From: Riptortus pedestris
Lineage: Eukaryota > Arthropoda > Insecta > Hemiptera > Alydidae
Direction: 5' to 3'
DNA: 64,000 nt
NCBI GenBank assembly: GCA_019009955.1
Contig: CM032231.1
Location: 87,017,501 to 87,081,500 of the forward strand
The notes under the pieces were generated by a model. It was not told the origin of the DNA, did no database searches, and saw only the letters and a list, made by a program, of their open reading frames with translations. The first letter of the stretch is position 1, and every line of letters starts with the position of its first letter. Both the position numbers and the translations under genes were made by a program. Positions 46,101 through 61,800 of this stretch are shown here, piece by piece.

Positions 46101-46408
46101 TAACTAACCAGTAAATTCGTCAATGTTAATTTCACAACTGCATTTTATGAGTTTAAAGTTAGATTGGTAGATGTAGGTGATATTACATTAGAAATCAATT
46201 TTTGAAGGAAGTTTAGAATAGCTACCACAATATAAATTACAATCAGTAGGAAATATCCTTGTTACAAACATGACAGATACTTGTGTTATGACGTACTAAG
46301 AACCATTTGTTTTACATCTCTATGGGCGATGCAATCAACATTAAGAGAGCGCTGTGTTATCCACCGCTAGTTAGTTAGCTTTGAACTGTTGGCCTGTTTG
46401 TTATTGTT

Positions 46409-49400
46409 ATGGCTGGTCAAGATGAAGTTGGAATACGCGATTTTGTCCTCTTGGATGAAATTACAATGCCGAAGTTCATTGAAAATTTACGAATTAGGTA
46501 CTTATTTGCTTTATCTATCATATTTGAAGAATGTCAGCTTCCAATAATGGGCGTGTCGATAATAATATCACGTTGAATTTTGTGTATCTATCTTTAATTT
46601 GTATTTTCCTTATTTCTGTTTGGTTTTCATGCTATCAGTTTGATTAATCACTAAATAAGATAGATTTGTTTTGATATAAGTGGCGTATTCTTTAAAAAAT
46701 GTGCATCTGGTATTTATTGGATGGGAGTTACATCATAGTGACATCATACTGGAATCTTGATTTTACCGCAAAATAACGCTTTTTAAACATGTTTTTAGAA
46801 TTAGGAATATTTTTTGGGACATGTATTATGCATTGGCTAATTTATTATTTAAAAATTTGCCTTACTCTTGCGTTACCTTATCATCCATTATTCACTTTTA
46901 TCTTATCCTAAACCTGTTGAGTGGATTTTGTGGAGGTGACTTTATGTCACATTTTGTCAATTAATACTTCTATTTAAAACATATAGTAATCTTGAAGCAT
47001 CAACAAAAGTTTGACATTTTTCATTAACTGTATTTGTTTTCTGAAATTGATTCTTAGTTGGATACTTATTATATTTTAAATCAGAAGAATAACTTTTTAT
47101 TTTCAAATTATTTAAAGTAAATATAATTTTATTCTTTGAATGAGTTTTTGTTTATTACTATTATATTTATAAATCATTGACAGGATCTTTATTATTCGGT
47201 TGGTATTTAACTTTTACTCATGTAATAATTAAAGTTTGATTTTAAAGACATATTTCCTTTGATTTATTTTAAGTTCACATTAAATTCATACTGCCTTAAG
47301 ATTTATACTTTCAAATATTCTTTTGGACAAGATTACTTTTCAAAGAATAAAATAGACAGGCAAACTCAGAGTGTATATGATGTTTTAAAAGAGCCAAGAC
47401 ATATATAGTTGTAGAATGATTTACATTTATTTTGGTGCAAATATTACGAACATTTATAAAATGTATTATTCTGAGTAATGAATTTATTTATTTTTACTAA
47501 GGCTAATTTGGACCGGTGTTTAGTAAGTTATGACTATTTTCTAGCTCTTATCAGAAGTTTTACCAAATGAATAAATTTAATTACATTAGGTTTATTCTGT
47601 ATATTGATTCATCTTCTTTACAAATTAAATTAAAAATTTAAAGTTTAAAAATTTAATTAAGTAATATGAACTTTCTATTTCTCAGAATCTGATTACAAAG
47701 AAAAAGTATTTTCGAAAAATTTAAGGTTTTATCTGTGCAAATTGTATTTTGCTATTTTAATTTCACTTATGCTGTGGCTGAAGGTTAAAGAATATAACAC
47801 TTGTCTCATTAAAAAAAAAAAAGAGAGTAAACTGATTTATTTAGACAAGTGTTTTATTATTTGGCTTTGAGCTTATAAATAAACACGAGTGGTTTGAATG
47901 TATGGTCACTATCTGGAAATAATTGAACTAAATTTATAATTTATTTTGTCCTGATTATAATAGATTATTAGAATTGGTTTTGCCTGTTATAACTGATTAC
48001 CGTTGGATCCTATAGTTCATAGATAGAGTATATTTTATAGGAGAGGTGGAAGTAGTGTTGAAAGTACTGGTTCACTACGTTAGAGGTTCAAAGTTGAAAT
48101 CCCAGGATCAAAATCTAAATTTTATTTAGCTGTACAGCTTCCGGGCTTTAAGGTTGGACTTCCATCCACTTCCTCTGTGACAGCTCAGCAACGAGAGGAA
48201 ATTACGAAGGTAATTGAATGAATGTAGCAATCTTTGGCCTGTATCACCACAGTACGCAAGGGTCAAACTTACACTCGGACCTTCTTCCAAAACCATGTGG
48301 CAGCCCTTCACTGAGCCAAAAATTTGTTTTATTTTTAATATTTTGTAGTGATTAATAAATATTTGAAATAAGTTAAAAGATTAGTGAATCATTTTTTGTA
48401 AGTGAAGGAAATATGGCATACCGAACCTATTAAGAGTGTATTCATATGTTAATTTACATTTTTAATTAGGAACAGTGTCTTCCTAATAATAATGTAAGAA
48501 CAGAAGCATTATTATGGAATATTTTCATGGGCTCATTACATTTGGATGAAATTAAAAATAGTTAAATTAAATCAGAAATTATTTCTTTCTGCAACTAGTT
48601 CTAGTATGTTATCCATATCAAAGCAATAAATTTAAGATCTTACAACCTATAATTTGTATACTAACATTGCAATGCTATGGGAAAAAAAAATAATGAAAGT
48701 TAATATTTCTAATTCTATTTAAGAAAGATCTAATTTAAGGTAAAGAAAATCATCCCCATTATTCATAATAATTATTTTTATATGAAGCGACTCTTTTATA
48801 TGTAAAGTATAACTGTCTACAGTGACTAAAAATCTTCCGTCTGAAGAGCCGTCACAATGTGTCAAGCTTACCATCGACAGAGTGTAAGTCTGTAGGTGTA
48901 CTTGACCACCTACCAAAAAGTGGTTTACATATATATTATATAAATAAATAATTGATAGTTCAATTATTTTTTATTTGAGACACTTTTTTCTAAATTTAAA
49001 TTATTATTATAATAAATATTTCTGAGCCTTTAGGATTTATTCTAACAGATATGATGTGTATATAACATTCATATTGTTATTTTTTTCAGATATAATGCTG
49101 GGCACATTTATACATATATTGGGGAAGTTTGTGTATCAGTTAATCCCTACAGAAACCTTAACATTTATGGCCAAGATTATATTGCCAAGTATAAAGGTAT
49201 TTTTTTTTTCTTTTTAGTTACTTAGGATTCTTTTTATTTATTTATTTTTATGGTTTTTACCTATTTCTGAATTTTATACCATTTTTACCGTAGTAAAAAT
49301 CATGTTTCTTATATTGTATATTATACTTCCATTGAATTTCAATATGCATTTTACTGTAAAGACAAGATCTTTGTGTATTCACATCTCCAGTACATTCAAT

Positions 49401-50744
49401 TTTTCTGTTTATCTAAATATTCCTGACTCTTTGAAAAGTAGATAATATCTCTGAATCCTGTGAAATTTTCTCTAATTGAAAAATTATTTTGCCTTTTTTT
49501 TCTTTCTATAATTTTCATTTTAATGTGTTCCCTTAGTAAGGTGTACATGAGGTGGTGTAAACAGAATTTTTCACCAGTTTTCTCATATTTTGGAGGAGAA
49601 TACACTTCTTACTTGCGCATCATTCAATTATCTGCTTACTGAAGAAGAATTAACATTAAAGTTAATATCAGCTGGAATGGATGCAAGGACCTGATCCTTC
49701 TAAGCTATAAAAAAAACTCACAAAAAGTAGGGCAAAAAATAATCCTAGTAGTAATTAGACCTGTGGTCATAGAAATTTGGACTCATGAAATAAAATGTAT
49801 AAACCAGTTTGGGAAAGGAAAGACTTGTGAAATGCATTTTGAGCTGTGAAGGAGCATCAGCATTTTTTGGGTATTTATTATCATTATTAAGCTAGATATA
49901 AGATGCTGATTTTTTTGTATTGAGGGTTTACAGTTGAGAGTTGATAAGAGAACCTCATTCGTCACCTTATATAGTGGAATTTGTTATCAATGAGATAAAG
50001 AATTACTTCTATAAAGTGTCAAATTTCATCTAATCTTTATCAACATTTTTATCTGCTTAATGTGAACTTCACTACAAGTATAAAAAGAACAAAGTTGGTT
50101 TATAAATTAAAATAGTAATGACAGAAAGATATAACAACAAACAAAGATATTTTGCCATTATTTGTAAAGATGTGTAATTTTTTAATTAATTAGACTTAGC
50201 TAATGTCAGAGTTTAATAATTGTGAGTATTTGAATTTAAAGGTTTTAAATGGGATCATTAATAAGTTATCATTTTTAATAACTGGATATTTAGCCCATAT
50301 GCTAGAATATGATGAATTTCCAGAATAATATTACAGAAATTGTGAATGTATGAAAAAAAGTAAATTACATGAATTATTGTATATGTACTTGATGAGTTAC
50401 CCTGAATTACCCATTTTCTAATTCTGGGTGTGACACTCTATATTTACTTATACTGTGTAATTCACAGGTCTTAAATGAATAAATTTAAAAAACAAAGAGT
50501 CAGAATTTTTTATTTTAAACCAAGATTTGATGAAATCATAATAACATTTTTATTGAAATTGATGTTTTTCCAATGTTCCTATGTCTTCACAATTCTATTT
50601 TTTGAACCTATAAAAACATCTTAAAGATAACTAACATTTCTTTTAAAAATATTTAAGCAGAATTTATATATAACAATATTCATTTAGAAGAAAATGTCTA
50701 ATTAAAAAAAAATTAACTACTGGGCGAAGAACATTAATAATTTA

Positions 50745-50794
<50 letters not shown>

Positions 50795-53700
50795 TTTTTT
50801 AATTTAACTTAAAATATTTTTTTAAATAATTCAAGATTAAACTAGGAGTTATTTCAGAACAATTTTCACTTAGTATGTTTCCAGCATTTTTTATTATTAT
50901 AAAAACATTATGAAATTATTGTAATTATAATATAAGAATGTCTACCAGTTTTTCATTGTCAAGTGATTGGGTCATGTTTATTAGTGGTAAAGTTCTTCTT
51001 ATTTTTTAAGTAAATGAGTCATAATTTTCTTTATAATTTCCATTTTAATTAAGGATAGAATGACATCATGAAATTCTACAAGGATTCAGATCCTGGCAAA
51101 TTACTAAAAAAATAAAAAATAAAAAACTTTTTTTACTCTGAAAAATAACAGTATGAACTATTTTTTAAAAGTTAAACAGTTTTATTATTTCAAAATTTAG
51201 TTCATTTCAATCAACACATGAAAAGCTATTGGAGCATGTTATTGTATCCTTGGCTTAGATCAGTAATTATGTATAGAAACAATCAATCCATGAAGGTGAG
51301 TGTATGAAATCTATTGACTAGGCTAAAGGTTGACTGGAAGTAGTGGCTATGGCGAGGTGGGGTGGGAGTAAAGGGATGATGTGATCTTGGCCTGATTTGT
51401 CTGATATGAATGTGAATCAGCCCGGGGACATATAGTGGTGAGTCATGGGCAAGAGTCATTGCTAATTCTCACATATTTGACTCTTGGGGCCAAATCATAC
51501 TCCTCCCTCTCTAGGGAGTTGTAGTGTTTATTTTTAGAAAATTAGTTTTGAATGAATGAGTCACCACATTTAATCTATGTGGTTACACCTTTTGGGTTGC
51601 TGATGTTGCTCACCCACTTTTATTTCCTTGCATGTACAATTTTAATTAGACAAAAAAATTGTGGTTGAAAAATAAAGAAAAAAATAGTTATTAGTAAGAA
51701 AACATACATGTGAGGATAAGGAAGGTGCTGACAAGCCTATTATAATATTGGATTATCCACTGAAGTTGTTGATTTTCACATTTAATTTAATGACAAAGTC
51801 TCATTCTTTTCACTGGAGGAAATTATTATGAATTAGAGACATAAATCATAGTAAAAATTATATAATAAACTATATACATTAGCATTCCTATACTAAAAGA
51901 AATGTTTTATGAATATTCTGCATTAATACAATTAGCTTTTATTTTCCTGAATCTACTTATCAGGAATTTATCAATTTAATTTGATAACTAAATGAATTGA
52001 TTTTTTGACGGAACAACTGGGAATATAATTCAGATTTTGTTTGCCTTTAGGAAATAGCTTGTACACAAATTTACAAACAATAAGCATTAATACATTCATA
52101 GAGTATAGACAAGCTGCGTTTTTCATTTTGTTGGTAGATAAAATGCATTCATTTAATTATAATATAACTATTTGATATCATTAATTATATTGGTTATCTA
52201 GTGAACTTAATTTTAATAATTATTTTAATTTAACAATTTTATTAAGCTACAACTTGAATCCAGTACATACTTTTTTTAAACATAGTTACCAATACTAATG
52301 GTTGATTAATACATTACTGGTTTTATTTTATTTGCTGCTCATACTCATTTCCCTATAATAATTCATTTCTTAAGATTCTTTAATATTAGCTGTTTCTTGC
52401 CCTTTTAAATTTAATATTACTTTATGAAATAGTTTATTTTAGTATTAATTCATTCATTTATGTATAATTCCTGCTCATTTATATTATTATTTTATTTTTA
52501 AACCCATAGATATACCTTCATCAATGTAATTAATATAAATGTTATTATTCAATGTAAGTTCATTTATAGACTCGCATTTTTGACTTAAAAAATGTATGTA
52601 TGCCAAGGCCATTTTTGTTTATGTGACAGAAAGGTTTATTCTCTTGAATATTTAATTCTGAATAATTACTAGGAAAAATATATATTGTATATAGTAATAA
52701 GGACTAAAATAATAAGAAAAGAAAAATTATTGTAGGAAGTTGCCAATTTATCATTTGTATTTTATCTATTCCTTTAACATTGTTTTCCTGTAGATAGAAT
52801 AAGTGATGAATTAGATATTATAACCCAAACATATCTATGTAATTATTTCTTCTAATTTCAAATCATTAATAATATATTTTAAAATATATTGAATTCACCA
52901 TTCAAAATCAGATTCATCAATGGAACCTTATACACTTAAGAGTGAACTTTTTTATTTTATTTTATTTTATTTTTTTGCATTTTACCCATTTATGAAATAT
53001 TCCCTTAAGGTTGTACTCATGACATGAGTTTCTGAAAAAAATCTTTAATGAGCTCTATTCAAATATATATTTATACATATAAAAGTAACTGAACTACCTG
53101 TAACAATTAGTTCAAATATTTTCTCTGTAAGACAACTTTTCTAAATACAATGTTCCATGTCAAAATAAATACTAAAAATAGCACAGTGTTTTGATGACAG
53201 TTTCCGTCCATTACATTTGCTGTAAAAAAGTTTGTTCTTTTATTTAGGCAAAACATACTATAGCCTATTTGGTTTTGTAACGGAATTTCTTCCAGGTTAG
53301 TTTAAGGGCAAAAGAACAGTATAATAAGCAAGATTATTTACTGATTCTCATAGATTTACATATTCTCTGTTTGGTTTTTACAACACAATGTATTTTATGG
53401 TCTGTTTTATTATTCTTTTAGAACTACTGTTGATTTTTTACTCTTCAATTTTTCATGGAATTGCCCTGATTTGACAGAGACATTGAACACAGCTAATCTA
53501 TTGTGTAATTTTAAAATTCGAATACTTAAGGTAAACAAGTTCTTCCAGGGCCTCCATCTCTCATGGCTATGTTATGAATGTACTCAATTGCTTAAGTTCT
53601 AGCCTACAGGAAGAATAAGTTCCATGAAGTATGTTGTATACACATTTAGACATAACAAAGCTATTGAAACGATCATATAAATGGAATATTGCAAAAAAAA

Positions 53701-56700
53701 AAAAAAAAAATATAAAAAAATCACTAAGAATAGAAGTCAATACAATTGTATTTTCCTTGAAGTTAGAGCTCATTATGAGAATATTTACCTCCTTGACCGT
53801 AGTAAGATCTCATCCTCGAATTAAGCTTCTAGTTTGGCTTAAAATGTAATAGTGCCTTAAAATATCTATCATTTGAAAGAAATCTTAAAGTAACATTTAT
53901 TTGGTTAACCTTCCAACAAGCAGAAGTATCAAATTGATACATCATATCATTTCAGGTCTTAAAATCGAAATCGGGCATCAGTCAAAAATCCTCTTTAGTT
54001 TGCTGTCTGTTGGTGATAGATAGGTAATTGTAGTTATAATCCAGAACTTGCAACAGCTCAGTTTAATACTTACGTTTGGATATGGGAATTTTAGATATTT
54101 ATTTTTTTTTTTTTTTGACACTTTGAACTTACATGCAAGTACATGTGTCTAGAATGAATCATTAGAAAAGAAGCATATACTGAAAATTATAATGATTTAT
54201 TATATGACTAAGGAAGGAATGCACCCACCCTAGTGTGTGTATAAAGATTCCCTGGATAGGAAATAACGTCCCTTATGCAGGAGCTCCATAATTAGCAGTT
54301 TTTTTTTTAGGTGTCTAGAATTTAATGAATATATTTTAGTTTCAAATCATAGTTCTTAAACAGCAGTCTATGATCTGCACCCATGCGAAAATAATACATT
54401 TATTGTAAAGACAATTACTAAAAAGTTAAAAAGTCTTATCATGCAGGAGCTGTTTAAATGAAGCAGTTTTATGATGTGCTGGACACACTGATGATTTGTA
54501 TCCATCTATTCTACATTTCACCTGCAATAAGTCTAAAACCTACGTAAACCAGACTTGAAATTCAAGTAGAACATGAAATATCTACAGGTGCATTACGAAA
54601 AAGAATGATAGGACCATAATAATAGAAAATTAAATTTACATCAAGATGCCTTTATACAAATTTTTTTTATTTGACCTCGCAATGGGTCAATTCTGGCTGT
54701 TTAGGAATTTGACTTTTCTTTTCGAGTTAAAAGTTTAAATATGATGTTTGGTTTGAATATCTCAAAATCTGTGGCTGTTGGAGAGAGCAAACAGAAAGCA
54801 ATGCATAGAAAGGTATCACATTTTTCTAGGTAGAATCAATGGACATTTGGAGGATTCCAAAAATGACATGAGTATCCGTCATGCACTGGTTTTCCTTAAA
54901 GGGAACCTGAAAAAGGACAATTTTTTTTCATCTCTGAATAAAACCAGAATAAATGCTCAAATTCTTTATGTGGCGAAGTAAAGAAAAGCTTTAAAAAAAT
55001 GGAACAAGTTCATAATAACACTATCAAATGAGGTACTTAAAGAACAGTTATTTTATTTCATTGTGGACAGCACTACAGTTCCTTGGGTACTTCATGCAAA
55101 TATTTTGTAAAAGATTGTTAAGATTATTTCCAAGACTAATTATATATAATATATTTTATATACATTTGTGATACAGGTCAATGCCCATAAAAAATTGAAT
55201 TCTTCCCAGCCAATGTTTATAGGTCTTATGATGTTTTAGTTTACATAAAATAAATTATATTTAATTTTTAGTTTATTTTTTGTATATTTTAGAATGGACA
55301 ATTAAATCCAATGCTTTATTTAATCAAATATACATTATCACACTACAAACATTTTTGTTATTAAACATAGACAATTTTTTTCAATATGTTTCTGACATTA
55401 TTTGCATTATTATTTTTATTAGTTTGTTTCATAATTAATGACCATCAATTTATCACTTCATCATTACCCAATTATGTAAGTCTACCATAAAACTAATAGT
55501 ATTGCGAAAATTAAATACATTAAAAATTAAACAGAGATAGTCACGTATTTGGGGAGTACAGAGGAGATCAAAGGTGTGCCGCCATATGGTCGTGCCTACC
55601 AGTCCAGACCTCGAAGAGTCCAGACAATTCGGCTTTGATGTTGCTGCTTCTCTATAAATAGCATACAGCTTGGCCGACAGTTTAGTTTGTTCTCGGTTGT
55701 CTTCAAGTGATCATCAGTGCTACAGTGCGACTTAGTTGCAGTGCGGTACAGTGTTTTCATATGAAGAACAGTGTTGTGCTGTGACTCTGTAAGTAACATT
55801 ATAGTGCCGTGTTTAAGACAGTGCAATGCCGATTAACTTCGCGAAGTAGAGGACAGTGTAGTGCCGTGTTTTTGTGAACTTCAGTGATTGTGAGTGAATT
55901 ATTGGACTGTGTAATCTGAAGAACAGTGAAGCTATCAGTGCATACTATGAGTAGTAATTAAGAATAATTAACCAAGTGTGTAGTGCATTCTTAAATAAAT
56001 TGTGCAGTGATAAAAACTGTGAAGCTTGTGTGTGTGTTTAATTTTGCAATCCAAAAGAACTCTAATAAACCATGTTATTACTGATTTTGTAATAAACATA
56101 ACAATATTTTCTATCATGAATTAGTTTTGTCAGAACTATAGAATATAACATTTTTATTGAGCGATTGTGTTTTGCAAATGTACTGCTGAACATATATTCA
56201 AATATATAGTTATATAATAATTTAAGAAAAAAAATCAATTTTTTATCTATTAAAGCATGGAGTGTCAAATTGCACTCATGATAGTATCTGTTAAAAAGAC
56301 AGGTGGTAAACAAAAATATCTTAGATAATTTTGAAAATTATTTTATTATATAACTAGTTTTATATCCAATACCTCACCTACAGTGTTACTGACATGACAG
56401 TTTCATGTAAAACTAGTTGTGATATAAAACTTGAAAATTACATGTCTTTGAACTCACTTTAGGTCCAGCACTGCATGTGATTATTCACAATCTTTCTCTG
56501 GTGATCCAACTGACATCATCGGGTGATGGTTGTGATGCTGGCTCAGCTCTTGGCAGATTTATATGATGAACCGTTGTGGATGGTGACTCTCAGAATGTCA
56601 TAGCACACAGTCAAGTACAAGCACAGAAAGTTGAAAACATCGTTCTTAACACTTATGGCGAACAAAGCAGTAGCCAGATGCTCTTCGATCAAGTAAAAGT

Positions 56701-57470
56701 ACTGGCCCGGAAAAAAATAAAATAAGGAGACTGGTGGAAGAAGTGGTTGAAATTTACAAGAGAACTAGGAACTTCAACAAAGAGGATGGGTGATCCTACC
56801 ACCAGAGTAGAAACCTTGTTGAAGTGAGGCTCATTCGAGGATTATTGGAATTAAAATTTAATTCAGCCATTAGTTTTTTACAAAAACTACATTTAATTAT
56901 TATTAGGTGCAGTCCTTGTAGGATCTGAGCATTTGGGCTCATCTTTTAACAATTCAGCACAGTTCGCAGCTAGGATTCTTTAATTCGAGATCTCCACTCC
57001 CCTCTCTTAGGCTACTGAGCCACCTCTTCTAAGGTATGGCTTTCCTCCTAGCCATATAACATTTTTCTGAACAGCTTGTCTGTTTCCATTATTTTTGCAT
57101 GGTCCAAGTAGTGTAATGTGTCCTTCTTAATAGCACAAATGATATTGGGCCCACCTTATTTTGTGACCCAAATTAGTTTGTCATTGCTCACAACACTCCG
57201 TCTGTGCTGCTCTCTTATCTCCTAATATTTTTCTCTAAAATGCGAATACTCCCTATAAACTTAAAAAAAAATCGTTGTTAAAAAAAAATTGTTAATGTTT
57301 TCAATGGAAATCTTCGTTTTATCCTTTTTTTTCAAGCCTTAGAATTTTAGGATTTAATTTATACAAATTAAAATTGAATCATGTTTAAGAAGATTTCCCT
57401 TAAGGGACGAAATCTTAGCAGATTTACCTAGTAGATGAAGAAAATGAGGTCTGTTTAAAATTTTATACAT

Positions 57471-57548
<78 letters not shown>

Positions 57549-58770
57549 TTGTTTGTTACCGACCTAGCAGTCACAATTTTTGTGTTACTGTTACCAAACT
57601 CTATATTTAATCATTTAATGTAAAAAGAAAGATCAAGTTTGTTGGTAGTCGGCTGAAATTGAACCAGTGGTTTAGAGGGGAGAGTTTTGAAAATTCAAAA
57701 TATCTCTATTATTAAACGTCGGACCGAAAAATTGTATAAATCAATTTCATTGTAAATGTAATTGTCTATAAATGTTGTTATATACATGTTATTTCTAATA
57801 TGAATATTACCAAGATATTTGAAAATTTTAGTTTTCAGCCCTCAGCAAACTCTCACTCCTACTCATCTCATACTAACAATAAGCTGTTATAACATGAACC
57901 TCCTTATTCTAAGCTTAAGTACCAAATATTTTTTTCATGAGACCTTTATTATGGGAGATACATATGAATTCATTGTACGATGACGTCATCAATTCAGATT
58001 TTACCTTCTTATCTCGAGAATGCTTATTTGATCTATACCACACCCGGCATTTACCTGTTTCAGTCAAAAGATCCCATCTATTATTGGCAGAATTCATACC
58101 AGTAATAAGAGGTTTATGGGGGGATTCGAAAATTCAAAATATTTCTGTTATTGAGTATTGAAAAATGTAGAACCAATCTTGTTACAAAAATTGATGGTCA
58201 ACAATTGTTGTTCTATGCATTTTTTCGTTCCTCAAATATTAAGCGAGTAATTCGTACTTATTGCTTGAAAATTCAGTTTCTGCAAATAATTTATTTTTAT
58301 TATATTTATTGAAATGTAATTAAATTGTCTCTCTTTTAGGTAGAGAAATGTTTGAGAATCCACCTCATGTATATGCACTTGCTGACAGATGCCATAGGGG
58401 GATGAAACAACAAGGACGAGATACTTGTGTCGTAATTTCTGGAGAGAGTGGATCAGGAAAGACTGAAGCATCAAAGATTGTTATGAAGTATATAGCAGCT
58501 GTAACAAATATTAGTCAAAGGCAGGAAATTGAAAGGTAAACGATTTGAATTGAAGGATAGATAAATGAATGCTGATTTAAGAGAAATACTTCTTTTAAGT
58601 TATCAAAGGAGTTCTTTTGATTATCTATAAAAAATACATTAGTAGATTACTCTGCATTTAGATTTAAATGTATTGTTATAATTACTATATAAACACATAT
58701 TTATAGTTCTTATTGGCATTCCAATTCATTTTTTGAGTTGTAATTTAATATCATTTACAAAGAAGAGCAA

Positions 58771-58830
<60 letters not shown>

Positions 58831-61800
58831 AGTCTGTTGCCACATAGTGGTCACAATTTTTGTTTGGAATGATTTCATCATTTAATATTTTATGTTCATG
58901 ATTTTTACTTGATCAATACCATATTTCATATTTAACCGTTTTATACTAAACTAAAAACTATTTACACTAGTGGCTATAATCAACCTAAGAAGAAGGGGGC
59001 TTTAGAGTTGAGTCTAGGAAATTTGAAATAATTCTATTATTATCTGTCGGATCAAAAAGTATTATATAACCAATTTATATTCTTCAACTATCATTTAATG
59101 CACCCGAATATTAACTGAGCTATTTGTATTTTTTGTTGTTATCTTTCAGTAAACCCCCTCTTCTCTACTCCTCCGATTTTCTTTTTGAGTACCTCAGTCA
59201 CTCTTAAAATTTCATTCTTGTTTACATAGGCTTCTTACTATTGGAAAAGTAGAGTGTAGATAGTTGGATCATATGCTAATATGATATTCCACCATGTGAG
59301 AAATCTGCTTAGTTTATGCTTCATTTGTGTGATTTAAGTTGCTGTTGAGACTGGAAAAAAAATACCTTTAATCAATCATCTCAATGAAAATTATTTGTAA
59401 CTCAACTCTGAAATTTGAGTTTTTTTATTTTAATTTTTATTCCTTCAGTTTAATTTTATGAAATCTACATACTAGAAATAAATATGCACAGAATCATTTA
59501 AATTTCATCATGATTTCATTTATTAAATTTAGTATATATTGCCCAATCCAGTTATGTTATGTGCGTTATTATGCACCTTTTGAGTGAAAAACATTTGGAA
59601 AAAAAAAAATTATTTCCTTATTAAATGATAAGGTTTTAAGAGAAGTTCAAGTAGATTTAATAAAAAATAAACGTTTTAATTTTAATATTTCATAAAATAT
59701 GGCCCCTCATGGAGTAATTATATTACTTTATGTAAATTTCACAGTTTTGAGTTTTGGAAAAAAAAACACATACATTCAAAAAGTAAATTGAGTGGGCATG
59801 TGCTTGGGTTTACCATCTTTACATCCCATCTTCATTGAGAAGAGGGTGTATACACTAATATACTTGAATATTGTAAAATTTTGTTTAAGTACGTTAAAAG
59901 GATGATGTATTTAGTCTAAAAGAAATGTTTAGTCATTATCTTTGACACCAATACTTCTAAATAACCCTGTAACTTCAATCTCCAAGGACCCAGTAATTTT
60001 TGAGTAAGACATTATTGATGCTTTGGGTTGATATATATGTACATATAACATGTCATTGCTTTCCTCCAAGTTCATATGACAAGATGGTAACAGAACAACA
60101 TAAATATTTAAACTCGAGCCAAACTTGAACCTAACAATAATGGATGCCTAACTTTCCTAAGTATAGCGAGAGTACATGAGACAGCAGAGCTTAGTCTGTG
60201 CTTGATATAGGATGTAAATTACAAAGTATGGAATGTTTCACAGCTTAGCAGAGGTCGCATAAATATCACTATTGTCTATTTTGGTTCATTTATTTTTTTA
60301 ATTTGTACATTTTCTGTTAATTTCACTGAAATATTAAATTGATCTTATTGTTTTAAACATATCACTAAAATCATTAAAAAGGCTTTGCATTAAAAAACAG
60401 AAGGCACAAAACTTGAAAAATAGAGTACATCTTTTTGGTTTTATTAGCAAATATTTTATTTTTATTAATTAGAAATGGTTGTTCCATAATTCTTTCAAAC
60501 TTTTTTCTTAACAAATGTTTTTTTATTATTATAAATCTGTAATGCCATTCTAGAATAGGAAATTTAAATTGAAAGAAAATGTCTGAACCTTAGATTTTTA
60601 ATTTAAATTTGAATTAAGTACATTTCCCTTATATTGAACAAAAAATTAAACAAATTTATTTAAAAAATTATATTAGTCATGAGGTGAGGCATTGATTATT
60701 TATTTTCATATCCATGAATTATTTTTTGGCTGATGCAGATGTTTAGTTATTCAGTTTGGTCGCTTGTGTTCACAATTCTAAAGTGATTTTTAAAAAAAAT
60801 AGAAAACTGAACTGGTTATGTTAATTATAATCCTTAATAGCATACTTAAATGTAAAATTAAGGACAAGTAATGTGGTATTTTTGTTTTAGGGTAAAAAAT
60901 GTTCTGCTTCAATCAAATGCTATTTTAGAAGCTTTTGGAAATGCAAAGACAAATCGAAATGATAATTCATCCCGATTTGGGAAATATATGGACATTAATT
61001 TTGATTTCAAAGGAGACCCTATAGGTGGCCATATCAGTAATTATCTTCTTGAAAAATCTAGAGTTATTTTGCAACAGAAAGGTGAAAGAAATTTTCACAG
61101 TTTTTATCAGGTATGACTCCTTCATTATTTCCTCCTTTAGTATCATTTTTAAAATTTTTCATTATCTTATCAGCTGTAATTGACAAATTGCCATCTAGTT
61201 CAGTCATAATTTGATTATACTGAGATAATTGGTTTACTTTAATAACCTACTTTGTGATAATAAACTGCTCAGGCATCAATTATAAGGTGCTGAGTTTACT
61301 TATTTTGTTGAGAATATCTTTTTTTACACCTTGTTGAGCCTGTTCTTTTTTTAACTGTTTTATTTCTAGCAAGCATGTAATCTGCTGAGCTAATATCCCC
61401 TATGCAATATTTAAAAAAAATGGTTGTGCTTTTGTATGTTATATGGGAATAAATCCACTAATAAGTAGTAATGCTATTGAAATTTTGAAATTTCAGAAAC
61501 CTAATTAAATTTGTTTTATTAAAGCATTACTTATTTAGCATCTAAGGAATTAAATTAGATTGAATTCACATTATCATAAACAGTTAAATAAATTCCTTCC
61601 ACCAGTCATTTTATTGAATTTCAGTTTTGTTTTTACCTACTCATAAAAAAAATTAATCTGTATATTAATATAAATGTTCCCTATAATTCATTTTATTCTA
61701 GTTCCTTTTTTAGATCATTATTCATAACTATTAGATTATCGTCTAATCTAATCTACAATATATTAATAAATTAATTTAACTATTATTTGGGGCTCAGGTT

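Noticed and set aside
48040..48310. Second tRNA-derived SINE family
   Set aside because: Only a B-box-like sequence is visible and no second copy was found in the window, so it is mentioned but not called.
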